Of a DNA stretch of 33,671 nucleotides, positions 8,443-16,911 are shown one piece after another. A program made the translations under genes and the position numbers. Every line of letters begins with the position of its first letter. Position 1 is the stretch's first letter. Source of the stretch: Hyphomicrobiales bacterium (lineage in GTDB: Bacteria > Pseudomonadota > Alphaproteobacteria > Rhizobiales > Rhizobiaceae); contig UCII01000048.1 in assembly GCA_900472485.1 (NCBI GenBank), positions 1 to 33,671 of the forward strand. Reading direction: 5' to 3'. A model generated the notes under the pieces. It was not told the DNA's origin, did no database searches, and worked only from the letters and a program-made list of their open reading frames with translations.

Positions 8443-8796
8443 TTATGCTTTGCCGAATGCAGCCGCATAAATATCCGGCTTGAAGCCGATCAGCAATTTG
8501 CCGTCAGCCTCCAGCACCGGACGCTTGATCATTGAAGGCTGCGCCATCATCAGCTGAATGGCCTTGTCCTTCGAAAGATCGGTGCGATCCGCTTCCGGCA
8601 GGGCCTTGAAGGTGGTGCCGGCGCGGTTGAGGACGACTTCCCAGCCGGCTTCCGTCGTCCAGCGCTCCAGATGATCCCGATCGATGCCGACGGCCTTGTA
8701 GTCGTGGAAATCATAGGCAATGCCATGGCTTTCGAGCCAGGTGCGGGCCTTCTTCATCGTGTCGCAGTTCTTGATGCCGTAAATGGTGATCGTCAT
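8443..8796 (-). CDS. ArsC/Spx-like reductase family protein (YffB type)
   Basis: This 117-residue thioredoxin-fold protein begins MTITIYGIKNCDTMKKA, with the single active-site Cys at residue 11. Further YffB/ArsC marks are the YDFHDYK segment and the later IKRPVL stretch, whose Arg corresponds to a conserved position. The open frame extends upstream to 8925, but that extension has no family similarity and runs through the MarR operator, so the Met at 8796 is preferred. Family members are related to arsenate reductase but often lack that activity; their role is unclear. It is divergent from the MarR gene, so the shared upstream region may couple their control. Confidence 0.82.
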   Translation of the reverse strand: MTITIYGIKNCDTMKKARTWLESHGIAYDFHDYKAVGIDRDHLERWTTEAGWEVVLNRAGTTFKALPEADRTDLSKDKAIQLMMAQPSMIKRPVLEADGKLLIGFKPDIYAAAFGKA

Positions 8797-8910
8797 GGCG
8801 AATCCGTCTTTTGCTGTCTGATAGCGCATAGCATGCAGATAAAGGCGGATGAAAGCCGCTCGGATGGGCAAGCGGTTCTCTCGCCCGTTGCAGTTGCCAG
8901 CGATAATCGC

Positions 8911-8935
8911 ATAAATATGCAGCATGCATATTTAT
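8911..8935. promoter_or_regulatory. Palindromic operator in front of the MarR gene
   Basis: A perfect inverted repeat of 11-bp arms (ATAAATATGCA at 8911-8921, TGCATATTTAT at 8925-8935) surrounds a 3-bp spacer. A TTGCAG at 8888-8893 sits 16-17 bp before its left edge and could be a -35 element, which would place the -10 inside the operator. The inner core TATGCA-N3-TGCATA recurs exactly at 9506-9520. Size and position fit autoregulation by the adjacent MarR protein (inference). Confidence 0.7.
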
Positions 8936-8950
8936 GACGCGGGTTGGAGC

Positions 8951-9472
8951 ATGGCGACGGACAAGGAAATATTGCGGCTGGAAAACCTCTTTGGCGCCAT
9001 GAGTCTTGCTCTGGTGGACAAGATGGAAAAGGCCTTTGTCGATGAAACAGGCCTTGGTCCAAGCGCGACGGCCGCAATCGTTCAAATCGGGACCGAACCG
9101 GGGCTGACGATCGAGACCCTACGCCGATTGATCGCACTTTCCCATTCCGCCACGGTGCGCCTGGTCGATCAACTTGTGGCGTCCGGTCTCGTGCTCCGTG
9201 CGGGCGGCGTCGAGGGTGACAAGCGTGCCCGCGCACTGCAATTGACGGAGAACGGCCGCCTGCTCTTTGACAGAAGCCTCTCCGCCCGCCGGGCCGTCAT
9301 CCATCGGGCTTTTGACGTGTTAGGCCCAGAGGAAAGGGGGCAGTTTGGCCGCTTGGTCGAAAAGTTGCTGCCGGCCTTGGTCGATCTCGGCGATGACCAG
9401 GACGTGGTCTGCCGCGTTTGCGATCAGGGCGTCTGCGACCAGGATCGCTGCCCGATTGCCTTCATGACATAG
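8951..9472 (+). CDS. MarR-family regulator with Cys-rich C-terminal tail
   Basis: This 173-residue protein has the MarR winged helix: recognition-helix region LSHSATVRLVDQLVASGLV (about 63-81) and a wing with GDKRARALQLTENG (89-102). MarR dimers usually repress their own and nearby promoters until a ligand or oxidation releases them. The unusual part is the tail, with Cys at 154, 157, 162 and 167 (spacing CX2CX4CX4C), which could bind a metal or sense redox. An earlier ATG at 8924 lies inside the operator palindrome, so the ATG at 8951 is preferred, although its GGAG at 8946-8949 is very close. The ArsC-like gene is divergent. Confidence 0.85.
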   Translation: MATDKEILRLENLFGAMSLALVDKMEKAFVDETGLGPSATAAIVQIGTEPGLTIETLRRLIALSHSATVRLVDQLVASGLVLRAGGVEGDKRARALQLTENGRLLFDRSLSARRAVIHRAFDVLGPEERGQFGRLVEKLLPALVDLGDDQDVVCRVCDQGVCDQDRCPIAFMT

Positions 9473-9505
9473 CCTTGAGATAGGCCTTGACATTTTCACT
9501 ATATG

Positions 9506-9520
9506 TATGCACACTGCATA
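9506..9520. promoter_or_regulatory. Second MarR-type operator core
   Basis: The inverted repeat TATGCA-CAC-TGCATA has the same arms and 3-bp spacer as the core of the site at 8916-8930. A perfect TTGACA lies at 9487-9492. With a 17-bp spacer its -10 region would fall at 9510-9515, inside this palindrome, so a bound repressor would block it. The promoter would read toward the small ORF at 9596. Confidence 0.6.
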
Positions 9521-9595
9521 TTTCGAGAGGCGATAACTTGCCTCCTTCGATGATCTGAACATTGCCTGCATCAATCGATCGGAGGCATGATCGTG

Positions 9596-9748
9596 ATGGA
9601 AAATCGTTCAATTCTTGCCCGGCTAATGGATATCTGTCGTGCTGCTCTTGCAAGCGCGCCATATCGCATTGGCCGCTTCGGCATTCTTCTCAGGGAATCA
9701 GCGGCGATCGCCTTCACCATGCGCTGCAAGGTGATCGATCGCCGCTAA
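9596..9748 (+). CDS. Putative 50-residue basic protein under MarR-type control
   Basis: The ATG at 9596 has a GGAGG (9581-9585) 10 bp upstream and opens a 50-codon frame ending in TAA at 9746. The peptide begins MENRSILARLMDICRAALAS and ends in RCKVIDRR; it is basic with a mildly amphipathic middle. An in-frame ATG at 9587 would add three residues but sits 1 bp from the GGAGG. A promoter-like TTGACA with the MarR operator core lies upstream. I recognise no family. It converges on the deacylase gene 6 bp away. Confidence 0.4.
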   Translation: MENRSILARLMDICRAALASAPYRIGRFGILLRESAAIAFTMRCKVIDRR

Positions 9749-9754
9749 AGGAAA

Positions 9755-10816
9755 TCAATCCTCAAGTGTTCCCGGCTTGCGGGCAACGGAGCTTGGTCTG
9801 TCCGAACCGATCTTCATCAGATCGCCGCGCCGGCGCACCAGCCGGTCCGATACGCGGGTGACGATCAGACCTGCCTGCGGCGCACGGACGTCGATGGCGC
9901 CGTCCGGCATGCCCGGGGCGGTGATGATGGTCGCCAGCAGATCGCCTTCCTCCACCCGTTCGCCGATATTGCGATGGAAGAGCACTGTGCCCGCCTGCGG
10001 CGCACGGATCATCTCGACATTGTCGAGCGGCACGGCCGGTCCGCTAAAGGTGCCGGGCGCGACGCTGTCGCCCTGTACCGCGCCGCGTGCGGCCAGGAAG
10101 CGCCAGAGCCCTTCGGCATCGTTCTTTGCCATCTCGGGATAGACATCGCGGGTGCCTCGCAATTCCACCGTGACTGAAAGCTTGCCCGGCAGTCTTGCCT
10201 TCTTTTCCCCCGGCACTTCGTATTTCCAGGCGAAGCTGACGGCCTCCTCGAAGGCCGAGCTTTCGCCATCCGACAGCAGCACAGCGCCCATCTTGAGTGC
10301 CGCGGCAAGATCGGCGGCTTCGGGCCAGAATGCCTCGTCGATATAGGCATATTGCAGGGATTCGTCATCGCAATGCAGGTCGATCACCAGATCGGCACCG
10401 AGCGCTATATGGATCAGCTGGCGCTTCAGCCGGTCGACGGCGGGGTAGCGTTCCAGATTTTCGATCAGGAGGTCGCGGTCGCGCAGCGAAATCAGTGGAA
10501 AGTCGCGGTTGAAATTGGTGCGCGAGCCCAAGTCGAAGCGCCCTTGCATCTCGCCGAAATGCGATTGCGCCGCGCCGATCGGATTGGCATGCGGCACGAC
10601 GATGATATCGCTCAGAATGGACCCATCGGCTTCCGCTTTCCGAAGCCGCTCGCAAAGGAAATGCACGAGCGCCGTGCCCGGCAGTTCGCCCGCATGCAAT
10701 GCAGCCTGGATGTAGATCTTCGGCGCGTCGGCACCGTTGCCGGAAAAATGCAGGACGGGCAGCCGCCAGGCGATCCCCGGAGTGTCGCCTTCGATGACGA
10801 TTTCGGTGGCGTTCAT
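9755..10816 (-). CDS. Succinylglutamate desuccinylase/aspartoacylase-family deacylase
   Basis: This 353-residue M14-like zinc enzyme removes an acyl group from an amino acid or diamine derivative. Zinc ligands appear in HAGE (H41, E44) and DLHCDDE (H148). The C-terminal part has two related half-motifs, APQAGTVLFHRNIGERVEEGD and APQAGLIVTR, which look like a barrel-sandwich domain as in AstE/DoeB-type proteins. AGGAGG 7 bp before the ATG on the minus strand supports the start. No arginine-succinyltransferase or ectoine genes lie nearby, so the substrate is open. Confidence 0.85.
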   Translation of the reverse strand: MNATEIVIEGDTPGIAWRLPVLHFSGNGADAPKIYIQAALHAGELPGTALVHFLCERLRKAEADGSILSDIIVVPHANPIGAAQSHFGEMQGRFDLGSRTNFNRDFPLISLRDRDLLIENLERYPAVDRLKRQLIHIALGADLVIDLHCDDESLQYAYIDEAFWPEAADLAAALKMGAVLLSDGESSAFEEAVSFAWKYEVPGEKKARLPGKLSVTVELRGTRDVYPEMAKNDAEGLWRFLAARGAVQGDSVAPGTFSGPAVPLDNVEMIRAPQAGTVLFHRNIGERVEEGDLLATIITAPGMPDGAIDVRAPQAGLIVTRVSDRLVRRRGDLMKIGSDRPSSVARKPGTLED

Positions 10817-10934
10817 GGGCGGGCCTCCTGCTGATGATAGTCAGAGACCCATATCAAGCCTTAACGGCAGACTGCAACCGTTTGTCGCCACATGCCAAAA
10901 TCAGAACCGGGGACAAATAGCGCCAAAACGGCTT

Positions 10935-12152
10935 TCAGCGGCCGCTATTCCTGCGCAGGCAGAAGCTCAGGATCAGGCTGAGCAGCACCGCACCGACGCC
11001 GAAGGAGAAGGGTGCGGCATAGCCGAAATGATCGGCAAAGAGGCCGGCGATCGGGCCGGTGCTCCCAAGCGACACGTCGAGAAAGATCGAATAGAGCCCG
11101 AGCGCGACGCCGCGGTTTTGCGGCGGGATGCGCTCCATGGCTTCGTTGCCAAGCGCGGGGAAAACCGGCGCGAAACCGGCGCCGGCCAGCGCCGCGCCGA
11201 TGATGGCAACGGTGGGAGATGGCGCAAAGGCAAGCGCCGCCAGGCCGATGATCTCGATAACGAGCGAAATGCGCACCAGCGGCAGGCCGCCGAAGCGTGC
11301 GACTGCCTGCGCAAGACCCAGTCGCACACCCATGAAAGCAAGGCCGAAAGCGCTGAGCGCAAAGGATGCGCCTTCCCAGCCGCGGCTATGGAAGAATAGC
11401 GCGACGAAGGCCATGACAACGCCGAAGCCGCTGGAGGCAAGCGCGAGCGCGATCCCGTATGGTGCAACGCGGCTCAGCACCTGGCCCGTGCCGATGCCCT
11501 TTTCCTTGACGCCCGGCACCGGCGGCCGCGTTTGCGCTAGCATGAAGCCGGCAACCGCAAGGATGATGGTGACGACGCCGATGGCGAAGAAGCCATATTG
11601 CCCCTGCAGCCAGGCGCCGAAGGGGGCGGCGAGCGCAATGCCGCCGTAGGTGGCGATGCCGTTCCAGGAGATGATGCGGACGGTTTCGCGTGACCCCATC
11701 AGGCCGATCGCCCAGGTGATCGCCGCCGTACTCACCCAGCTCTCGCCGATGCCGAGCGCCAGCCGGCCCGCAAGCAGAAGAGCAAGGCTCGTTGCCGGGA
11801 CTTGGATCGCAAAAGTGGAAGCGATGGTGAGTGCGCCCGACAGACCATAGGCGAGGAAGCCCAGGAAGACCGAACGGCGCGGCCCGTATTGATCGCAGAG
11901 CCGGCCGACATGGGCGCGGCTGACGATGGTCGCCACATATTGCGTGCTGACGGCGATGCCGGCCCATACGACCCCGAAGCCGAGGCTGCTGTCGACATAG
12001 GTCGGCAGAACCGCAAGCGGCAATCCGATGGCAAGGTAGCCGAAGAATGTCAGCGCGACAATCGAGATGAGGGACAGTGTCGAAGTGGACCGGATGGTCT
12101 GGGAAGCAGTGTTCACGGGATATCGCCTGCGGGCACCGGCCGCGGTGTCCAC
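10935..12152 (-). CDS. MFS transporter (YhhS/YfcJ-like efflux type)
   Basis: This 405-residue protein has about twelve hydrophobic segments. The MFS loop signature lies after helix 2 (GRLCDQYGPRRS, about 95-106), and motif-C-like small residues occur in helix 5. The sequence around LPLAVLPTYV and VSTQYVATIVSRAHVGRL resembles the YhhS/YfcJ group of putative drug or sugar exporters. The first dozen residues may not be translated: a GTG at 12116 (VNTASQ) is an alternative start, and neither has a clear Shine-Dalgarno. Substrate unknown. It is a single gene between the deacylase and the quinone oxidoreductase. Confidence 0.88.
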   Translation of the reverse strand: MDTAAGARRRYPVNTASQTIRSTSTLSLISIVALTFFGYLAIGLPLAVLPTYVDSSLGFGVVWAGIAVSTQYVATIVSRAHVGRLCDQYGPRRSVFLGFLAYGLSGALTIASTFAIQVPATSLALLLAGRLALGIGESWVSTAAITWAIGLMGSRETVRIISWNGIATYGGIALAAPFGAWLQGQYGFFAIGVVTIILAVAGFMLAQTRPPVPGVKEKGIGTGQVLSRVAPYGIALALASSGFGVVMAFVALFFHSRGWEGASFALSAFGLAFMGVRLGLAQAVARFGGLPLVRISLVIEIIGLAALAFAPSPTVAIIGAALAGAGFAPVFPALGNEAMERIPPQNRGVALGLYSIFLDVSLGSTGPIAGLFADHFGYAAPFSFGVGAVLLSLILSFCLRRNSGR

Positions 12153-12350
12153 GCTGTTGCCACGAAGGAGCGGGATTATTCGTATCGGATAGCACTGACG
12201 GCGAAAGCCTGAGAGCCGTGCGTCGCCATAGGGTATGGCTATCGGGGAAAGCAGGCGAGGTCAACGAATTGCTGCCTTGCAGCAAAAGCCATTGACGGGA
12301 TGAATTGATTGTGCGTGGGCGATCGTCCGTGGGGTGTGCCAGTGCCGCAA

Positions 12351-12376
12351 CCCATTCTCCCCGAGGGGAGAATGGG
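12351..12376. repeat. Palindromic intergenic repeat unit
   Basis: A perfect 12-bp inverted repeat (CCCATTCTCCCC, 2-bp centre, GGGGAGAATGGG) lies just past the 3' end of the quinone oxidoreductase gene. Its TTCTCCCC/GGGGAGAA arms resemble the short palindromic repeats scattered through rhizobial intergenic DNA. No T run follows on either strand, so a classical terminator role is less likely. The rest of the 12153-12385 gap shows nothing I can name. Confidence 0.6.
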
Positions 12377-12385
12377 CAAAAGGCA

Positions 12386-13360
12386 TCACATCGTCAGTAT
12401 GACGCTGGCCGTCGTTCGTCCCGCTTCGAGGTCTGCATGGGCTCTGGCGGCATCCTTCAACTCGTATTCCGCGCCGATCGAGTTGACGAGCCCGGCCTGG
12501 AGCGCCGCCATCAGCGCCATGGCGCCTTGGTGGTAGAGTTCGGGATCGTTGGCATAAGCCAATACGCTCGGTCGCGAAAGACCGATGGCGCGAGGTCCTG
12601 ACAATTCCTCCATCTTGATCGGCGGAATGGGGCCGGCGACCTGCCCGAGGCTGGCGACCATGCCGAAGGGGCGCACCGCAGCAAGCGTCTGCGACAACAT
12701 GGTGCCGCCGATCCCGTCGACGGCAAGATGTACGCCACGGCCATCGGCAATGCGGCGCGTTTCCTCGACCCAATCCCCGGATGTATGCAGGAGAACCGCG
12801 TCTGCGCCTGCTTCATGGGCGATGCCGGCCTTGGCTTCGGATCCCACCGTAGCGATGACGTTCGCGCCGATCCGCTTGGCAAGACGCGTGACGAGCTGGC
12901 CGAGGCCGCCGGCTCCCGCATGCACCAGCACCCACTCGCCCGCCTTCACGGGATAGGTCTTTTGCAGCACCATCTGCGCCGTCAGTCCGCGCAGCATCGT
13001 GCTGCCGGCAACGCGCTTGCTGACACCATCGGGTAATTTCACCAGGCGGCTGGCGGGCAGCGTGCGCACCTCGGCATAGCTGCCGATAGGATGGCCGATA
13101 TAGGCGACACGGTCGCCGACCTTCAGATCGCCGACATCGGCGCCGAGCGCTTCGATCATGCCGGCACCCTCGAAGCCGAGCACATTTTGCCCAGGCTGCA
13201 GCGGATAGAGCCCGGAACGGACATATATGTCGACGAAGTTGACGCCGGAGACGCTTTGGCGGATTCGTGCCTGGCCGGGGCCGGGTTCGATAGCGGGCAG
13301 ATCGACGGCTTTCAGGACTTCGGGGCCGCCGGGGCTGGTAATGGCAATCGCTAGAGGCAT
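12386..13360 (-). CDS. Zinc-independent quinone oxidoreductase (Qor-like MDR)
   Basis: This 324-residue medium-chain dehydrogenase/reductase has a GroES-like N-terminal domain (GVNFVDIYVRSGLYP near residues 40-54). Its Rossmann domain carries the NADPH motif VHAGAGGLGQLVTRLAK (near 146-162). The cysteines that bind structural zinc in alcohol dehydrogenases are absent, as in Qor. It would reduce quinones or alpha,beta-unsaturated carbonyls. The start at 13360 (MPLAIAITSPGG) is preferred over 13393 because AAGGAG lies about 8-9 bp before it. It is divergent from a LysR gene that probably controls it. Confidence 0.9.
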   Translation of the reverse strand: MPLAIAITSPGGPEVLKAVDLPAIEPGPGQARIRQSVSGVNFVDIYVRSGLYPLQPGQNVLGFEGAGMIEALGADVGDLKVGDRVAYIGHPIGSYAEVRTLPASRLVKLPDGVSKRVAGSTMLRGLTAQMVLQKTYPVKAGEWVLVHAGAGGLGQLVTRLAKRIGANVIATVGSEAKAGIAHEAGADAVLLHTSGDWVEETRRIADGRGVHLAVDGIGGTMLSQTLAAVRPFGMVASLGQVAGPIPPIKMEELSGPRAIGLSRPSVLAYANDPELYHQGAMALMAALQAGLVNSIGAEYELKDAARAHADLEAGRTTASVILTM

Positions 13361-13435
13361 GGGGAAATCTCCTTTCGGACGATTTTTGACCATGAATCGC
13401 TATGCGAATAAATTCGGTATGAACTCACTACATCT

Positions 13436-13449
13436 GTGCAATAATGCAC
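13436..13449. promoter_or_regulatory. Short palindrome between qor-like gene and LysR gene
   Basis: The inverted repeat GTGCA-ATAA-TGCAC lies in the roughly 90-bp divergent gap, ending 2 bp before the likely LysR ATG. It could be a binding site for the LysR protein acting on both promoters. The short arms make this tentative. Confidence 0.4.
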
Positions 13450-13451
13450 CG

Positions 13452-14333
13452 ATGATCGACTGGCAGGACCTTCACCATTTCGCCGCTCTCGCTCGAACCG
13501 GCTCCCTCTCTGCGGCGGCGCGCGAGTTGGGTGTCGACCACGCAACGGTCGGCAGGCGCATTGCGGCGTTGGAGCGCACGCTCGATCTTCGTCTCATCGA
13601 CCGGCGGCCACGCACCTCGCCCTTGACGGCCGATGGCCGCGCCATCGCCGAACTGGTGGCGAGTATGGAGGAAAATGTCGAGGCGATCAGACGCTATTCG
13701 AAAAGTGCTGTCTCCGGGCTTTCCGCTGCAGTCAAGGTCAGCGCGCCGCCGTCGATCGCCGCCCATCTTCTGGCGCCGAAAGCCGCGCTGTTTCATTCCC
13801 ATCATCCGAATATCACGCTGACCATTGCCGGCATTGCACGCAGCGTCGCGCTCAATTACGGCGAGGCCGACATCGCCGTGCGCATGACCAGGCCGGAGGA
13901 AAGCGATCTCTTGGTACGGCGTATCGGCGCCATGCGCTTCGGTCTCTATGCGATCCCGTCCGTGGCGCAGACACCCGAGAAGGACTGGGCGTTCATCGGC
14001 TATGATGCGGCGATGGAGCATCTGACCCAGCAGACCTGGCTTCGCAGTCTGCTGAACGGTCGTCCGATCGTCTTCCGCGCCTCCGATGTTTTCGGCCAGC
14101 TCGAGGCTGCTCGTGCCGGACTGGGAGTCGTGGCGCTTCCGAGATTTCTGGGCGATCGCGAGGCAGGATTGGTGCGCCTGCCGGCGGAGATCCCGTCACC
14201 GACGCGCGACCTCTGGCTGGTCACCTATCCCGATCTCCGCCGCTCGCCCGCCATCCGGGCGGTTATGGACTTTGTTGCGGATGTGGTCGGTCAAAGCTGC
14301 CCGTTACGGGGCGCCGTGGATAGCGCCGCATAA
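13452..14333 (+). CDS. LysR-family transcriptional regulator
   Basis: This 293-residue regulator starts MIDWQDLHHFAALARTGSLS and has the LysR helix-turn-helix (AAARELGVDHATVGRRIAAL, about 21-40) plus a periplasmic-binding-like effector domain. The start at 13452 gives the standard LysR N-terminus; frames opening at 13227 or 13419 only add non-homologous residues. The gene is divergent from the Qor-like gene, the classic arrangement in which a LysR protein controls both itself and its neighbour. The effector cannot be deduced. Confidence 0.9.
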   Translation: MIDWQDLHHFAALARTGSLSAAARELGVDHATVGRRIAALERTLDLRLIDRRPRTSPLTADGRAIAELVASMEENVEAIRRYSKSAVSGLSAAVKVSAPPSIAAHLLAPKAALFHSHHPNITLTIAGIARSVALNYGEADIAVRMTRPEESDLLVRRIGAMRFGLYAIPSVAQTPEKDWAFIGYDAAMEHLTQQTWLRSLLNGRPIVFRASDVFGQLEAARAGLGVVALPRFLGDREAGLVRLPAEIPSPTRDLWLVTYPDLRRSPAIRAVMDFVADVVGQSCPLRGAVDSAA

Positions 14334-14422
14334 GCCCAAATTCCAACTCGCATTTTTCTGTTGCGGCCCTAGGGCGAATCTCTATCCATACATGGATGGG
14401 CCACACTTACGGTCGGTGATCG

Positions 14423-16066
14423 ATGACGAAGCTGGGCAGTTGGTTCGTGGTAGACAGGGCGGATCTGGTCGCCGGCATCTCGGTTGCCGGACTGATGCTA
14501 CCGGAAGCGGTCGCTTACGCCGGCATCGCCGGCCTGCCGCCGCATCGTGCGATCCTTGCCGGCATCGTCGGATGTCTCGTCTATGCCATATTCGGCCGCA
14601 GCCGCTTTGCCGTCGTCTCTCCTACATCCTCGTCCGCTGCCATTCTGGCCGCCACCTTGGCGGTGGTGCCGGGTGATGCCACGGTCAAGGCGGCTCTTGC
14701 GACGGTTGCCGTGGCGCTCGCCGGCATTCTCTTCGTCATCGCCGGTACCTTGCGCCTTGGCGGCATCACCGGTTTCATCTCGCGGCCCGTCCTGCGCGGC
14801 TTCGCGCTCGGGCTGGCGATCACCATCATCCTGCATCAGCTGCCGATCCTCGTCGGCGTGCCCGTGCAGGGCTCGAATATCCTGACCTACGCCGCTGCAC
14901 TCTTCGGCGCTATCCTCCAGTGGAATCCGATCAGCGTCGCCGTCGGCATCGTCGCGCTGGCGGCATTGCTGCTCTTGAAGCGATTGCCGGGCATTCCCGG
15001 CGCTTTCCTCGTGCTCGCCGCAGGCATCTTCGCCTCCTATCTGTTCGGCCTGGAAGGCCATGGCGTCAAGCTGGTCGGCCCCATTGAGATCCTGCCGCAA
15101 TGGCCGTCGCTGCCGGATGCCGGTTGGGCCGCCTATTCGCGGCTGGTGCAGTTCACCGTGCCGCTCGTCCTTATCCTCTTTGCCGAGTCCTGGGGAACGA
15201 TGCGAGCCTTGGCACTTCGGTATGGCGAGACGCTGGAGGTCAATCGCGAGCTTGGTGCGCTGGGCGCTGCCAATCTCGCCAGCGCCGTCGTTCAGGGCAT
15301 GCCGGTTGGCGCAGGTTTTTCGGCCGGCTTCGCCAGCGAGGCGGCGGGAGCTAAGACGCGGGCGACGACCGTTTTCGCTGCAATCGGCCTGGCGATCCTG
15401 ATTGCCTGTGCCGGACCGCTGGTGGCGCTTCTGCCGGAACCGGTGCTGGCCGCCGTCGTGATCGCGGCTCTGACTCATGCGCTCGACCCCAGCCCAATCC
15501 TGCGGCTGCGCCGCCTGCATCGCGATTTCTACGTGGCACTGGGCGCTGCGGTCGGCGTGCTTGCTTTCGGCGTCCTCAATGGCATGCTGCTGGCAATCGC
15601 CCTCTCGCTTGCCGCCATGATGCATCGCTTGGCATCCCCGTATATTGCCCGTTTGGGACGGCTCAACAACAGCCATGACTTCGTCGATGTCAGCAGGCAT
15701 GACGATGCCGCCGAGATACCGGGCATTGCCATCTGGCGTCCCGGCGAAACCCTGTTTTTCGGCAACGCCGATACGATCTTCGGCGAGATATTGTCCGGCA
15801 GCCGCAAGGAAGGCCGGTTGCGGGCAGCTATTCTCAGCCTGGAAGAAAGCTCCGATATCGACAGCACGGCGATGGACGCCTTGATGGAGTTCGACAGCGC
15901 AATGCAGCGAGCCGGGCTCCGCCTGCAGTTTGCCCGGGTGCATGACCGAGTTCGCGATCTCATGACGGTCGCCGGCATTGCCGACGTCGACAAACGCTGC
16001 AGCTTCAGCGTCGATGATGCCGTGGTGGCTGTGATAGCGACAGTTGAAGCTGTTCCGAAACCGTAA
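14423..16066 (+). CDS. SulP-family anion transporter with STAS domain
   Basis: This 547-residue protein has an N-terminal membrane domain of about ten or more helices. It includes LPEAVAYAGIAGLPPHRAI (26-44) and SPTSSSAA, both SulP/SLC26 core segments, and ends in a STAS domain (about 430-540) with the DSTAMDAL motif. SulP proteins carry sulfate, bicarbonate or dicarboxylates by symport or exchange. No sulfate-assimilation or carbonic-anhydrase gene is adjacent to indicate the substrate. A 6-bp palindrome (ATCCAT-AC-ATGGAT, 14384-14397) lies in the short leader and could be regulatory. The ribosome binding site is weak. Confidence 0.92.
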   Translation: MTKLGSWFVVDRADLVAGISVAGLMLPEAVAYAGIAGLPPHRAILAGIVGCLVYAIFGRSRFAVVSPTSSSAAILAATLAVVPGDATVKAALATVAVALAGILFVIAGTLRLGGITGFISRPVLRGFALGLAITIILHQLPILVGVPVQGSNILTYAAALFGAILQWNPISVAVGIVALAALLLLKRLPGIPGAFLVLAAGIFASYLFGLEGHGVKLVGPIEILPQWPSLPDAGWAAYSRLVQFTVPLVLILFAESWGTMRALALRYGETLEVNRELGALGAANLASAVVQGMPVGAGFSAGFASEAAGAKTRATTVFAAIGLAILIACAGPLVALLPEPVLAAVVIAALTHALDPSPILRLRRLHRDFYVALGAAVGVLAFGVLNGMLLAIALSLAAMMHRLASPYIARLGRLNNSHDFVDVSRHDDAAEIPGIAIWRPGETLFFGNADTIFGEILSGSRKEGRLRAAILSLEESSDIDSTAMDALMEFDSAMQRAGLRLQFARVHDRVRDLMTVAGIADVDKRCSFSVDDAVVAVIATVEAVPKP

Positions 16067-16088
16067 GCGCCAGACTTAGAACCCGGAT

Positions 16089-16700
16089 TTAGAACAATGG
16101 CCAATGCCAGACATGGCCATGTTCGCCGTCACCTTGAAAGCTGTTGACCAGCGTGAACGTTTTGACCGTCCAAGCGATCGGCGCTTCCAAAATCACTTCG
16201 GGAAGAATGTGGTTGCAATAAAATAGCGTCATGTGGGGTTGGAACGACCCAGATATGTTGCTTTCAAAGCCCATGCTTTGCATTGCAGCATCCAGTTCCC
16301 GACGAAGTGTCGTTAGCCCTTCGTTTCCATCCCTGCACCAGAGCACATATTGACGGTTGTTGCCGTTGCCGAATGTGCCTGCCCGATCGAATATCAAGGG
16401 AAACGATTTTAAGCAGATGGTTGAGCCGGCCTCCAACGCAGCGAAGGTGGCTTCCTCCTGTGAGCGAGCGACGATGTCGATGGGATAGACGGTGGCATGA
16501 TAAAGATCATGCTTTCTCGCTGTGCGTATCAACCCGTTTCGCCGACTTTGGCCTACGGTCATTTCAGCAGCCAATTTAGCGGTTTCCGGGTCCGGTAAAG
16601 CGGCAAAGTAGAGTGCTTGCCGGCGCTTTGGCGGGCTTTTGCCCGCGCGATTAATGGGCGGTTTGCCGAGATTGAATGACAACTGATCGGCGTGCTGCAT
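16089..16700 (-). CDS. 2'-5' RNA ligase-like 2H phosphoesterase
   Basis: This 203-residue protein carries the two HxT motifs of the 2H phosphoesterase superfamily, H68-A-T70 (LYHATVYP) and H156-M-T158 (QPHMTLFY). The spacing is right for a LigT/ThpR-type fold. Family members hydrolyse 2',3'-cyclic phosphates or join 2'-5' RNA ends; the natural substrate is usually unknown. The ATG at 16700 is reported, with a TTG at 16712 as an alternative. An AGGAGG lies farther upstream (reverse complement of 16729-16734), at 16 bp from the TTG, so the start is unsettled. It is convergent with the SulP gene. Confidence 0.82.
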   Translation of the reverse strand: MQHADQLSFNLGKPPINRAGKSPPKRRQALYFAALPDPETAKLAAEMTVGQSRRNGLIRTARKHDLYHATVYPIDIVARSQEEATFAALEAGSTICLKSFPLIFDRAGTFGNGNNRQYVLWCRDGNEGLTTLRRELDAAMQSMGFESNISGSFQPHMTLFYCNHILPEVILEAPIAWTVKTFTLVNSFQGDGEHGHVWHWPLF

Positions 16701-16911
16701 GGCTTCATTCAAAGCCGGTGTGGCTCTGCCTCCTTTTGTTTTCCGATCTCCAAAGCATATGCCTCAACGGCCATGATTTCAAGAACAAAACAAGAACATT
16801 GAGGGCGGCGACATCCCTCGTTTCAAAAAGCGATCGAATAAAAGGACAGCCTGATCTGTTCATTCCAGGTTCGGGCCTGCGTGCCCAATCTCACCCAAAG
16901 GAACCACGATC

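Noticed and set aside
14366..14375. Palindrome GCCCTAGGGC between the LysR and SulP genes
   Set aside because: It is too short to be significant alone in GC-rich DNA and no T tract follows.
14498..15943. 481-codon ORF on the minus strand
   Set aside because: It is antisense to the SulP gene, whose membrane helices and STAS domain are clear; the opposite frame reads as low-complexity charged sequence.
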